This document shows, in pieces, positions 34,183 to 44,941 of a stretch of DNA of 64,000 bases (position 1 is its first letter; each line of letters opens with the position of its first letter). The notes beneath the pieces are model-generated. The model saw only the letters and a program-made list of their open reading frames with translations. It did no database searches and was not told where the DNA came from. The DNA comes from Deltaproteobacteria bacterium (lineage in GTDB: Bacteria > Myxococcota > XYA12-FULL-58-9): contig JACRCV010000064.1 of the NCBI GenBank assembly GCA_016218825.1, forward strand, positions 62,001-126,000, given 5' to 3'. The translations under genes were made by a program, and so were the position numbers.

Positions 34183-34641
34183 TTACCTCACAGGCTCCCC
34201 GGCGCCCTGCAGGGCATCGCCCGCCGCAGCGCCGAGGTAGCAGTCAAAAGCTTCGTCCCCTTTGCGCACCACGACGCGCGCCTTGTCGATCGCCGAGATC
34301 GCGACCCAGCCCGCTGCGGTCCGCACTCCCTGCCCCACCTTCAACAGCGCGCTCGCCTCCCCGACCGCCACCACCGCGAAGGTCTCGGCAGCGGCGTCGC
34401 CGGTGATGATGGCGCGCACCTCGACCGGACACTCGGGCCCCACCGGCGTCGACCTGCCGACCACGTCGGGCGGCGGCGGCGGCACCTCGACCACCCCGAG
34501 CCCGACGCGCGCCGGCAACGCCGCCGAAGCCCCGACCGCATAGAGCGGCTGCGACACTGCCGGCAGCAACCGCCCACCGGGCAACGAGCCCAACGTCGGG
34601 ACGGTGAGCAGCAGCCGCAACGCGAGGCTCTTGGCGTCCAC
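34183..34641 (-). CDS. Extra HR-domain protein in the T2SS operon, between gspC and gspD
   Basis: The 152-residue protein starts at GTG 34641 with GGGAG upstream; nine bases separate the gspC stop from it and four bases separate it from gspD. A weakly hydrophobic N-terminus (SLALRLLLTVPTLGSLPGGR) precedes a Pro-rich patch and a beta-rich domain: VEVRAIITGDAAAETFAVVA, then LLKVGQGVR and ISAIDKARVVVRKGDEAFDC. This has the strand pattern of the homology region (HR) of GspC and the PilP family, which docks onto the secretin N0 domain. I infer a GspC-HR paralogue or split second copy. It is not part of the standard T2SS gene set, so its role is open. Confidence 0.7.
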   Translation of the reverse strand: MDAKSLALRLLLTVPTLGSLPGGRLLPAVSQPLYAVGASAALPARVGLGVVEVPPPPPDVVGRSTPVGPECPVEVRAIITGDAAAETFAVVAVGEASALLKVGQGVRTAAGWVAISAIDKARVVVRKGDEAFDCYLGAAAGDALQGAGEPVR

Positions 34642-34650
34642 CCGTGCTCC

Positions 34651-35637
34651 CTACTGGATGTTGTAGTTGACGTTCATGGTTTGACCGCGGCGCTGGAGCT
34701 CGATCGCCACCGACGACGCGTCCTTGAGCTTCTGATAGAGCTCCAACGCCTTGTCGGGGCTGTTGATCTCGTAGCCGTTGATCTTCTGGATGACGTCGCC
34801 GTTCTTCATCCCGATCTTCGAGTAGATGCTGCCGGGCTTGATCGAGAACATCTTGAAGCCGTTGGGCTTGCCGTTCTTGAAGCTCGGCACGATGCGCGCC
34901 TGGGTCGCGATCTCACTGAGGTTCGACAACGCGTTGTCGACCTCCTTGCGCTCCACGGTGTACTGGGTCTCCGAGACCTTCGTGACCCCCGGGCCACCGC
35001 CCCCCTCGTCACCGCCCTCGGCCGGGGCCACGATCGGCGGGGTCGCCGACGCCAGCGTGGTCGGCGCCGGATTTGCGCCCTCGCCCTCGACGGCGCAGAG
35101 CTCGACGTGGTCGCGGCGCTGCACCACGATCGCGCGGCTGCGCACCTGGCAGAGAAACGCGTCGTCGGCGATCTTGTTGGTGCCCTCGTTGATGTTGAAG
35201 ACTTCGGGCTCGTGCGTGGTGTTGTCGAGGATGACCGCCATCGACCACTCCGGCAAGTCGTCGGCCACCAGCGTGCCCCGCACCGTCGCGGCGAGCGTGC
35301 ACGGCTTCAGCTGCTCTTCGCGAAAATCTTTGCAGCCGGCGTTGCCCGCCGCGATCTGGTCCGGCGCCGCCGTCACCGGCTGCAGCTGCTCGCGCTTCAC
35401 CCCCAGCAGGTTGCGCTCCGCCATCGCCTGAAAGCTCGCCGACCGACTCACCCGCCCCACCGACCCGACCTTGCTCGCCGCCTGCGGCATGCTCTCCAAG
35501 CTCGGCATCACCCGAATGCTTCGCGCCACCACCGCGTTCGCCGCCCCGGCGACGAAATACGCACCGATGAGGATGAACAGCAGGTTCAACAACCAGCCAT
35601 GTTCCTTGAGAAAAGCCGCGATGCGCGCCGTCAACAT
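34651..35637 (-). CDS. gspC: Type II secretion system protein GspC
   Basis: The 328-residue protein has a short cytoplasmic tail, one membrane helix (about 15-38: WLLNLLFILIGAYFVAGAAN), an HR domain (about 105-190: CTLAATVRGTLVADDLPEWS, then AVILDNTTHEPEVFNINEG) and a C-terminal PDZ domain (about 245-325: PNGFKMFSIKPGSIYSKIGM, KNGDVIQKINGYEINSPDKA). GspC links the inner platform to GspD. I chose ATG 35637 because GAGGG lies seven bases upstream; TTG 35652 is an alternative. It is the first gene of the operon and has a sigma-54-like promoter just upstream. Confidence 0.92.
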   Translation of the reverse strand: MLTARIAAFLKEHGWLLNLLFILIGAYFVAGAANAVVARSIRVMPSLESMPQAASKVGSVGRVSRSASFQAMAERNLLGVKREQLQPVTAAPDQIAAGNAGCKDFREEQLKPCTLAATVRGTLVADDLPEWSMAVILDNTTHEPEVFNINEGTNKIADDAFLCQVRSRAIVVQRRDHVELCAVEGEGANPAPTTLASATPPIVAPAEGGDEGGGGPGVTKVSETQYTVERKEVDNALSNLSEIATQARIVPSFKNGKPNGFKMFSIKPGSIYSKIGMKNGDVIQKINGYEINSPDKALELYQKLKDASSVAIELQRRGQTMNVNYNIQ

Positions 35638-35663
35638 GAGAAACCCTCGCAAGGATCCCGGCG

Positions 35664-35679
35664 AGCAAGATCCGCACCA
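35664..35679 (-). promoter_or_regulatory. Candidate sigma-54 promoter for the T2SS operon
   Basis: On the minus strand the bases read TGGTGCG-GATC-TTGCT, against the sigma-54 consensus TGGCACG-N4-TTGC(A/T). Spacing is exact, the invariant GG and GC pairs are present, and two of the other positions differ. Transcription would start near 35653, leaving a 16-base leader that just contains the gspC ribosome site. A sigma-54 activator gene lies at the other end of the operon. In GC-rich DNA chance matches occur, so this is only a candidate. Confidence 0.4.
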
Positions 35680-35865
35680 CCGGCCACGTCACGTTCCCCG
35701 TCATAACATCTGGAAACGAATACACTATTTCATGACGACCCCAGTCGAGCGGCGGACAGTTTGTCACCCCCGAAGGCGCAAGACCGCGGGCCGGTGACAA
35801 AGTGTCCTTGCGGTGGCTCGCTCTCGAGGCTTGTGCTTGGCGGCGCGGCTGACTATACGGTGCGC

Positions 35866-36552
35866 ATGCGACTGAAGTGCATGATCGTCGCTGACCCCAC
35901 GGCCGGTGACGCCGAGCTGTTGGCGGGTCAATGCGAGCGCCTCGCAGAGACGCGGCACATCGCGACGTCGGTGCGTGAGGTCGAAGAGCTCCTCGCCCGC
36001 CAGCAGCCGGAGCTGCTGGTGTTGTCCTTGGAGCTCAAAGGGGCCGCGCTCGAGGCGTTCATCGCCAAGCTGCAGAAGACGACCGACGGCCCGCTGGTGA
36101 TCGTGACCTACCGCGAGCTCTCGGTGCCGCGGATGGAGGAGCTCGCCGGGCTCGGGCTCGAGGACTTCGTCCCGCATCCGGCCGATGCCCTGCAGATCTT
36201 CCGCGCCGCCAGTCGCCGCTTCCACATGCCGTTCCGCCGCCACGATCGCTTCTCGGTCACGATGGACGTGAGCCGCGCCGACGGCGTCGCCGTCGGCCGC
36301 AGCATCGACATCTCCGAAGGCGGCCTGTGCATGAGCGCCCAACACCCGCTCGTCGAGGGCGAATCGATCCTCGTCGACCTGCCGCTCCCCGACGCCGTGA
36401 AGCCCTTGCGGGTGCGCTGCAACATCCTCCGCGTCGAAGGGCAGGCGCCGACGCCGGTCACGGTGCGGATGCAGTTCGCGCGCCTCCGGGGCCGGGAGCA
36501 CCGCCGCCTGGTGACCTACCTGGCCGAGCTCGCGAAGACGACGAAGCCGTGA
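35866..36552 (+). CDS. Degenerate receiver-PilZ protein
   Basis: The 228-residue protein has two parts. Residues 1-120 look like a receiver fold (KCMIVADPTAGDAELLAGQC ... LEDFVPHPADALQIFRAA), but the phospho-Asp position reads LLVLSLELKG, so it is probably not phosphorylated. Residues about 122-225 are a PilZ domain with both cyclic-di-GMP motifs: RxxxR in FRRHDRFSV and DxSxxG in SIDISEGGLCM. It should bind cyclic-di-GMP and pass the signal to a partner. It is divergent from the T2SS operon, 228 bases away. GTG 35860 is an alternative start; no ribosome site is evident for either. Confidence 0.85.
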   Translation: MRLKCMIVADPTAGDAELLAGQCERLAETRHIATSVREVEELLARQQPELLVLSLELKGAALEAFIAKLQKTTDGPLVIVTYRELSVPRMEELAGLGLEDFVPHPADALQIFRAASRRFHMPFRRHDRFSVTMDVSRADGVAVGRSIDISEGGLCMSAQHPLVEGESILVDLPLPDAVKPLRVRCNILRVEGQAPTPVTVRMQFARLRGREHRRLVTYLAELAKTTKP

Positions 36553-36606
36553 GCCTGCGTCAGAGCCGGGGCGATGCTGCCCGCCGGGAACCAAAGAAGC
36601 GTTCCG

Positions 36607-39132
<2,526 letters not shown>

Positions 39133-39135
39133 ACC

Positions 39136-39366
39136 CTACTCCTCGAATACCGCCCGCACGATGCGCGCCCGAAACGAGCGCATCCGGTTCACCAGGCTGC
39201 GAATGTCGATCTCCTGGCGATCGTAGATGTAGACGCTGCCGGCTTTGGTCGTCTGGCCCTTGATCAGACGGTCGTCGAAGTCGACGCGGGTCGGACCACG
39301 ATAGGTCTGGGCGAGCGCGGCCGTCGCCGCCAACGTCAGAGCCAAGGCTAGCCACCACTTGGTCAC
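39136..39366 (-). CDS. Small exported protein upstream of the FHA/AgmX-PglI gene
   Basis: The 76-residue protein has a signal peptide (WWLALALTLAATAALAQ) with cleavage near residue 20. The mature 56 residues are charged: TRVDFDDRLIKGQTTKAGSV, YIYDRQEIDIRSLVNRMRSF. Short proteins of this kind sit next to AgmX/PglI-type genes in other Myxococcota, as I recall them, but no function is known to me. The stop is three bases before the downstream start at 39132, so the two are surely co-transcribed. I infer a periplasmic partner of the envelope protein. Confidence 0.75.
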   Translation of the reverse strand: MTKWWLALALTLAATAALAQTYRGPTRVDFDDRLIKGQTTKAGSVYIYDRQEIDIRSLVNRMRSFRARIVRAVFEE

Positions 39367-39476
39367 GACTCACTCCGATCAAGAGACGCACGCGGCAATC
39401 GGTGCCGAATCGCCGGACCCAATGACTGTAGCGTACCTTCGGCGCGGCGAACAAGGGCGTTGCCCTTTGGCGCCGA

Positions 39477-39890
39477 ATGCCGATAGATGTTTTCATGGCC
39501 TGGACCTACGACGCCCAGCAGGGCCCCGACGCCGACCTCTGGCGCATCCTCGAGGAAGAAGAGCGGCTTCGCGCGGTGGTCGAGCATCACCGGCAGCTGA
39601 AGGGCGCGCACGCCCGGCTCGAGAGCATCCAGGCGCACGCGGCGATGCACGTGGCGGTCGAGAACCAGCTGGCCGACGATCAGCCGCTCGCCGTCCGGGT
39701 GACGATGCGCCGCCTGGTCGACGGTGGCCTCAACCGCCACGAGGCAGTCCACGCGGTCGGCGCGGTCACCGCCCGCCACCTGCTCGCGATCCTGCAGAAG
39801 AAGGGCACCTGGGACGAGGCGGCCTACATCCGCGATCTGAACGCGCTCGCCGCCGAGAGCGCGATGAGCTCGGTGCGCGACAAGCACTGA
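39477..39890 (+). CDS. DUF1841 family protein
   Basis: The 137-residue soluble protein matches DUF1841: HARLESIQAHAAMHVAVENQ (His and Glu-Asn-Gln of the family), LADDQPLAVRVTMRRLVDGG and LNRHEAVHAVGAVTARHLL. The two His-rich helices (AMHVAVENQ and RHEAVHAVG) recall metal-dependent folds, but no activity is established. ATG 39477 is the first start; ATG 39495 (MAWTYDAQQG) is equally likely, and neither has a clear ribosome site. It is divergent from the small exported protein gene and convergent with exbD. Confidence 0.85.
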   Translation: MPIDVFMAWTYDAQQGPDADLWRILEEEERLRAVVEHHRQLKGAHARLESIQAHAAMHVAVENQLADDQPLAVRVTMRRLVDGGLNRHEAVHAVGAVTARHLLAILQKKGTWDEAAYIRDLNALAAESAMSSVRDKH

Positions 39891-39901
39891 CGCGGCGAGT
39901 C

Positions 39902-40360
39902 CTACGGCTGCGACCCCGGCATCACGCCGATGCCGACGTCGGTGAACCCCGCCTGGCGCGCGACGTCGATGACGTGCACCACCTTGCGATGCGCGAGGTC
40001 GCCGTCGGCGTCGATGACCAGCGCCAGCTTCGGGTTCTTCTCGATCCGAACCTTCAAGGTATCGAGGAGCTGATCGTCGGCGGTGACCTCGCCCGCCACC
40101 GCCACCCGTCCGTCTTTGAGGATGCTCACCACCAGCGCCTCCGGGATCGGGGTGCTGGTGACCGCGGCCCCGGCGGTGGGCAGATCGACCTCGAGCTGGC
40201 CTTCGCGCGCCGCGTCGACCATCGCCGACGACGACACCATGAAGATGATCAGCAGCACCAGGATGACGTCGGTGAGCGGGGTGATGTTGACCTCGGCGAA
40301 GAAGGCCTCGCCGCCGTCCTCTTCCGCTTCATCGGTCGGCAGCGGTCCCCGTAACGCCAC
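39902..40360 (-). CDS. exbD: ExbD/TolR-family proton-channel protein
   Basis: The 152-residue protein has one membrane helix with the essential channel Asp (NITPLTDVILVLLIIFMVSS) and a periplasmic domain (PEALVVSILKDGRVAVAGEV). ExbD/TolR proteins pair with ExbB/TolQ to form a proton-driven motor. GTG 40360 is preceded by GAGGTGAAAC and overlaps the end of exbB by 32 bases. The motor could energise the AgmX/PglI proteins at 36.6 and 54.4 kb, as AglQ/AglS do for Glt proteins in Myxococcus; TonB- or Tol-type use is also possible. Confidence 0.9.
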   Translation of the reverse strand: MALRGPLPTDEAEEDGGEAFFAEVNITPLTDVILVLLIIFMVSSSAMVDAAREGQLEVDLPTAGAAVTSTPIPEALVVSILKDGRVAVAGEVTADDQLLDTLKVRIEKNPKLALVIDADGDLAHRKVVHVIDVARQAGFTDVGIGVMPGSQP

Positions 40361-40979
40361 GTTTCACCTCGGTCCCGCGCACCGCCAGCTCTTCGACGAT
40401 CTCTTCGGTCGCGTCCTTGAGCTCGGCCGCGAAGCTTCCGGCCTGGGATTGCAGGTAGTTGAAGAAGATCATCGCCTCGACGCCGACGAAGATGCCGGCG
40501 GCGGTGGTGATCAACGCCTCGCTGATGCCGCCCGACACCACCTGAAAACCCCCGGTCCCGGTCTCGGAGATGCGGCGGAACGCGTCCATGATGCCGAGCA
40601 CGGTGCCGAACAGGCCGATGAACGGCGAGGTCGCGCCGATCGTCGCCAGGATCCAGAGGCGCACCCGGGAGCCGCGGACGATGCGCTGCTGCACGCGCCG
40701 CACGTGATTGGGCCGCGCGAGGTCGTCGCTCAAGATCAGCTCGAACAACGGTGCGCCGGGATGCGCCGGCATCGTCGAGTTGACCGCCCGCGCCATCGTC
40801 AGGTTGCCCTCTTTGAGGTGCTGCAGGATGCGGTCGGCGGCGCCCTCCATCCGCTTGCGGAAGGTCAACATCGCTGTGATCCGCTCCAGACCGATCCCCA
40901 ACGCCAACACCGACATGATGATCAGCGCCACCAGCGTCGGCCCGCCGTGCTCCAAGTAGGTCTGAATACCGTCAGGCAT
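40329..40979 (-). CDS. exbB: ExbB/TolQ/MotA-family proton-channel protein
   Basis: The 216-residue protein has three membrane segments: about 14-34 (GPTLVALIIMSVLALGIGLE), about 110-135 (LWILATIGATSPFIGLFGTV) and about 150-175 (ISEALITTAAGIFVGVEAMI). The family signature GATSPFIGLFGTVLGIMDAF followed by GISEALITTAAG is intact. With ExbD it forms an inner-membrane stator that uses proton flow. It is 30 bases from the start of the propeller-like lipoprotein gene's stop and transcribed in the same direction. Confidence 0.92.
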   Translation of the reverse strand: MPDGIQTYLEHGGPTLVALIIMSVLALGIGLERITAMLTFRKRMEGAADRILQHLKEGNLTMARAVNSTMPAHPGAPLFELILSDDLARPNHVRRVQQRIVRGSRVRLWILATIGATSPFIGLFGTVLGIMDAFRRISETGTGGFQVVSGGISEALITTAAGIFVGVEAMIFFNYLQSQAGSFAAELKDATEEIVEELAVRGTEVKRGVTGTAADR

Positions 40980-41009
40980 GTGACCCCAATATACGCCGCG
41001 GCGAACGGA

Positions 41010-42836
41010 TTAGTAGTAGCCGGCGCGGACCAAGACGCCGGTCGCCCCCACGAACCAGACCCGCTCGGTGCCCTGCACCCGGGTCACCCACAGGCCGTTC
41101 AAGTTTTGCAGCAAGTCGGTCGCCACCAGCTCCACCGGCGTCCGGTTCGGCGTGCAGGCGGAGCCGAGCTGGCCGTTGATGATGATGAACACCCCGGCGT
41201 CGCCGATCGCGTAGGCGCGCGACCCCGACAACGGAAAGATGTCCGCCATGAAGGCCTGCGGCGCCCCGCAGCTGGCGTCGAGCGTCGTCAGGCCGCACGA
41301 CGCGGCGCTGGCATCGACGCGCGCGAAGACGCCGGCGGCGCCGACCACGTGCGCGACGCTGCCGGCCATCGCCACCCGGGTCAACACCGGCCGCTCGTCG
41401 AGCGGCTTCGGCATCGGCGTGCAGTCGGGCCGGGTCCAGGTGGCGAGCAGGGTCGCCGGCGTCGCGGGGTCGATGCTGAGCTTGACCACCGTGCCCGCCG
41501 CACCGACCGCGATGACGTTGGTGCCGTCCGAGGTCACGCTGCGCAGCGTCGTGTCGAGACGCCGGAAGCACCCGGGGCAGATGGCGCTGCAGCTGCCCGC
41601 CGTCGGCGTGCCGCAGGCGTTGACCACCGGGGTGCAGCTGTTGTTCTCGCAGCCGGTCGGCGCGCCGGCGTCGCAGCACTGGCCCTGGTCCACCGGGCAG
41701 TCGCAGTTGGTCCGATACGGGTGACACTGCGCCGGGCAGGACGGCGGCAGGCGCCCCGAGCCGCCGCACACGGTGCCGACCGGCGTCGCGCCGCTGCAAT
41801 CGTTGTCGAAGCGATAGGACAGGCCGTCTTGCGCGAACCACGCCGCAGGATCGGTGACCACGGTGGTCGGCGCCGGCGTCGCCGGAGCCGCGTCCGCTCC
41901 GGCGTAGGTGATGAGCGCGCCCTGCTCGCCCACCGCGACCACCACCAGCTGGCCGTTCTGCGCCGAGGCCCAGACGTCGAGGAGCGCCGGCCGGAACGGC
42001 GCCGGGGTCGACGCCGCCTGGTCGTCGTCGTCACAATCGCGGCCGATGCCGTCGCCGTCGGCGTCCACCTGGTTGCGGGTCGTCGCCCCGGAGGCCGGAT
42101 ACGGCCCGTCGCCGTCGGCCGGGTTCAGGCAGCCATCCGGGAGGCCGCCGGTGCCGCCACCGACGTCGCGGATCGGACGCTGCGGCCCATTGGCGGTGGA
42201 TCGGCAGTTGTCGTCGCAGCTGGCTGCCGTGCCGCTGCGGCAGGTCTGGTCCGGGCTCCACCAACCGTCGCCGCCGCCACCCGTCGGGGCGCCACCGCCG
42301 TCGTCGGCGATGCCGTCGCCGTCGAAGTCGGGGCAGTAGGGATCGACCTTGGTCTTCGGGACGAGCTCGTGGCCCGGTCCGGACACCAGCTGCCAGACGC
42401 CGTCCTCCGGCACCGGCGTCGGTTTGGCGTCGGGGTTCGGGTGATAATGGAGGATCGTGCCGTGCCAACCGACCGCGAACATCTCGCCGTCGACGCCGCG
42501 CTGGCGGAAGCGGCCGCCGTTCTCGACCCCCCAGATCGCGGTCAGGTGCTCGTTGGTGCCCGACGCCATCCGCGTCCAGAGGCCCTCGGGGTTCGCGGCG
42601 GTCACGCGGTTGCTGAAGATCGTGCCGTACCAGCCGACCACGAACACCGCGCCGTCGCTGCGCCCCCACACGTCGGTCAGCGTCATGTCGCCCTGGCGAT
42701 GATCGATCGGCTCGAAGTGCCACATCGGCGGCTCGAGGTCGGCGTCCCCCAGGGTCGCGGTCTCGGCTTTCTTTTCACTGCAGCCGGCGACGAGCGCGAG
42801 CATGGCCGCGACCGCCAGCAAACGCCAAGGCTTCAT
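41010..42836 (-). CDS. Lipoprotein with propeller-like repeats and a Cys/Asp-rich insert
   Basis: The 608-residue protein starts at ATG 42836 with a lipobox signal (LLAVAAMLALVAGC, Cys17). Repeats of the form WG..G.VF.VG..G.I (TDVWGRSDGAVFVVGWYGTI, GEMFAVGWHGTILHY, NVIAVGAAGTVVKL, RAYAIGDAGVFIIING, RVWFVGATGVLVR) suggest a YCF48-like beta-propeller. The middle holds a Gly/Asp-rich region with DFDGDGIADD and DADGDGIGRD calcium-loop motifs and a Cys-rich stretch (CDCPVDQGQCCDAGAPTGCE). The export and surface location are inferred from the signal. It is divergent from the VWA lipoprotein gene across 95 bases. Confidence 0.8.
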   Translation of the reverse strand: MKPWRLLAVAAMLALVAGCSEKKAETATLGDADLEPPMWHFEPIDHRQGDMTLTDVWGRSDGAVFVVGWYGTIFSNRVTAANPEGLWTRMASGTNEHLTAIWGVENGGRFRQRGVDGEMFAVGWHGTILHYHPNPDAKPTPVPEDGVWQLVSGPGHELVPKTKVDPYCPDFDGDGIADDGGGAPTGGGGDGWWSPDQTCRSGTAASCDDNCRSTANGPQRPIRDVGGGTGGLPDGCLNPADGDGPYPASGATTRNQVDADGDGIGRDCDDDDQAASTPAPFRPALLDVWASAQNGQLVVVAVGEQGALITYAGADAAPATPAPTTVVTDPAAWFAQDGLSYRFDNDCSGATPVGTVCGGSGRLPPSCPAQCHPYRTNCDCPVDQGQCCDAGAPTGCENNSCTPVVNACGTPTAGSCSAICPGCFRRLDTTLRSVTSDGTNVIAVGAAGTVVKLSIDPATPATLLATWTRPDCTPMPKPLDERPVLTRVAMAGSVAHVVGAAGVFARVDASAASCGLTTLDASCGAPQAFMADIFPLSGSRAYAIGDAGVFIIINGQLGSACTPNRTPVELVATDLLQNLNGLWVTRVQGTERVWFVGATGVLVRAGYY

Positions 42837-42931
42837 CAGCGGGAACGTAGCCCAAAGGGGGCGGGCCCGCCAGCGGTGGCGGCGTGAGATCTTGGGTGTT
42901 GGCGGCGACCGTATGCTACGATGGAAGCTCC

Positions 42932-44941
42932 ATGACACGCACGGTCGCCGTACTGCTGCTCTTAGGGATCGGGATCGGCTGCACCAACGCCGATGTCTAC
43001 TCGGCGAGCGGCAACGAGCCGCTGCGCCCCGATCGGATCGCGATCACCGGCCGGGTCTGCACCGACGACGCCACCGGCACCAACTTCCCGATGAAGGGGT
43101 TGGTGATGTTCGACGCCACCGCCAGCATGTTCAACGCCGACCTCGGAAACTACCGCTTCTGCGGCAGCGGCGGCCTCTGCGCCCCCGGCAGCGTCAGCGC
43201 CCTGATCGACCGCCTGAGCCGGCAGAAGAACGCCTATCTCGGCTTCGCGCGGGTCGGCGGCATCAGCGTCGGCGTCGTGCCGGTGCTGCCCGGCACCTGC
43301 GGCCCGAACCCCTGCGACGCCCAGCAATTCTTCTCGGCGCGCAACGTCGACACCGGCGCGGTGCAGGCCGGTCTGAGCACCCTCCAAGGCGGCTTGCGCG
43401 AGGTCACCAACGCCATCTCGCTGGCGCAGAGCTTCATCGCCGCGGACCTCGCCCGGGCGTCCGCCGGCGAGGTGCTGCGCTCGCGCTACCTCATCTTCAT
43501 GCTGTTCGCCGGGCCGCCGCAGGGCGCGCCGGTGCCCGACGCCGCCGAGCTGGCGGACCAGGTCGAGGCGCTCAAGCGCTTCGTCTACGCGAGAGGCGCG
43601 CTCGAGTTTCGCCTCAACGTCGGCCTGTTGTCGGCGGGCTTGACCGACCGCCAGGCGGCCATCGATCGCTACGCCGCGATGGCATTCGCCGGTGACGGCC
43701 TCTTCCACGAGTTCGCGGCGCCGTCGAACATCGACTGCCAGCTCGACTCGGCCGCGACCACCATCCGCCTGGTGCGCAAGGACATCGCGGTCTACAACCT
43801 CAACGCCCGCCTCGGCCCGGACGGCTCGGCGCTGGACTCCGACGGCGACGGCCTGACCGACAGCGAAGAGCTCGCGGCGCAGATCCCGACCGACCCGACC
43901 CTGTGGGACACCGACAACGACGGCATCGGCGATCGGCTCGAGTTCCGCGCCTTCCCGCGCCAGAACCCCCTCGATCCGAACGACCGCCCCGGCGCCTGCC
44001 TCGACCCGCTGCTCTACGACATCAGCGACAAGGACCTCGACTTGTTGAACGACTGCGAAGAAGGCTTGTTGCAGAGCAGCGCCACCATCCCCGACAGCGA
44101 CGGCGACGGGCTCACCGACTACCTGGAGTTCATGAGCGGCACCGTGCCGACGTCGCCCGACGACCGTCTGCTCGACTTCGACGGCGACGGCCTCGCCAAC
44201 GCCCAAGAGGTCCTCGAGCACACCAACCCGCGCGCCAACGAAGGACACCGACGCGGCGCCGAAGGTTACCGCAACACCATCGTCGACCTCGGCGAGCGCG
44301 AGATCGCGACGATGGAGGACGCCGTCGAGCTGCGCGCCGTGACCTTCCGGGCCGCCAGCGCCGGCGTCAAAGGCGGCGCCGGCCTGCTGCGCTGGACCGT
44401 CACCGCGAAGACGATGGCCGCGGACCTGCGCGACGCCCCGGCGCGCTCGCTCGAATGGAGCGACGCCCGCTGGCAGCAAGTCGGGGAGCGCTATGACCCC
44501 ATCCCGGTGGCGATCGACCAGGGCACCGGCGTCTACACCTTGAGCGCCCAGAACCTCGCGACCCGCGAGCGGGTCTCGATCGACGTCTTCGTCGTCGAGG
44601 AGTGGCTGCCGGCGACCGACGTCGAGGTGAACCCCTCGATCCTGGTCTCGGAGCGCGACTGCTATGACGTGCGCTTCAGCAACATCAAGCTGATGCAGAC
44701 CGCCGAGGCCGTGGACTCGCTCCACCCCGGGCGGCTGCACGAGCAGGGCACCAACCACATCTTGATCTTCTTCACGCAGGCGCCGTCGAATCGCCTGGCC
44801 TCGCCGGGGATCGCCAAGGTCGCCGAGATCCCGGTGCGCTTCCTGTGCGCGGACATCAACAACCCCGAGACCTGCGCCCGCAAGCCCGAAGGCGGCTTCG
44901 TCACCCTCGACGACAGCCAGTTCTCGGCCTCGGTGCAGTGA
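42932..44941 (+). CDS. Lipoprotein with VWA-like domain and TSP3-type calcium repeats
   Basis: The 669-residue protein starts at ATG 42932 with a lipoprotein signal (VAVLLLLGIGIGC, Cys17). Residues about 60-290 resemble a von Willebrand factor A domain: the metal site begins FDATASMFNADLG (D-x-T/S-x-S with changes) and a later RYLIFMLFAG strand. Residues about 305-450 contain DSDGDGLTD, DTDNDGIGD and DFDGDGLAN loops, the thrombospondin type 3 calcium pattern. The C-terminal 200 residues are a beta-rich domain of unknown type. The next lipoprotein gene overlaps by one base (TGATG), so the two are coupled. A surface adhesin-like or structural role is inferred. Confidence 0.82.
   Translation: MTRTVAVLLLLGIGIGCTNADVYSASGNEPLRPDRIAITGRVCTDDATGTNFPMKGLVMFDATASMFNADLGNYRFCGSGGLCAPGSVSALIDRLSRQKNAYLGFARVGGISVGVVPVLPGTCGPNPCDAQQFFSARNVDTGAVQAGLSTLQGGLREVTNAISLAQSFIAADLARASAGEVLRSRYLIFMLFAGPPQGAPVPDAAELADQVEALKRFVYARGALEFRLNVGLLSAGLTDRQAAIDRYAAMAFAGDGLFHEFAAPSNIDCQLDSAATTIRLVRKDIAVYNLNARLGPDGSALDSDGDGLTDSEELAAQIPTDPTLWDTDNDGIGDRLEFRAFPRQNPLDPNDRPGACLDPLLYDISDKDLDLLNDCEEGLLQSSATIPDSDGDGLTDYLEFMSGTVPTSPDDRLLDFDGDGLANAQEVLEHTNPRANEGHRRGAEGYRNTIVDLGEREIATMEDAVELRAVTFRAASAGVKGGAGLLRWTVTAKTMAADLRDAPARSLEWSDARWQQVGERYDPIPVAIDQGTGVYTLSAQNLATRERVSIDVFVVEEWLPATDVEVNPSILVSERDCYDVRFSNIKLMQTAEAVDSLHPGRLHEQGTNHILIFFTQAPSNRLASPGIAKVAEIPVRFLCADINNPETCARKPEGGFVTLDDSQFSASVQ

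Noticed and set aside
36553-36606. Hairpin in the convergent gap between the PilZ gene and the FHA/AgmX-PglI gene
   Set aside because: Only four to five pairs (GGGC with GCCC) can form; too weak to call.
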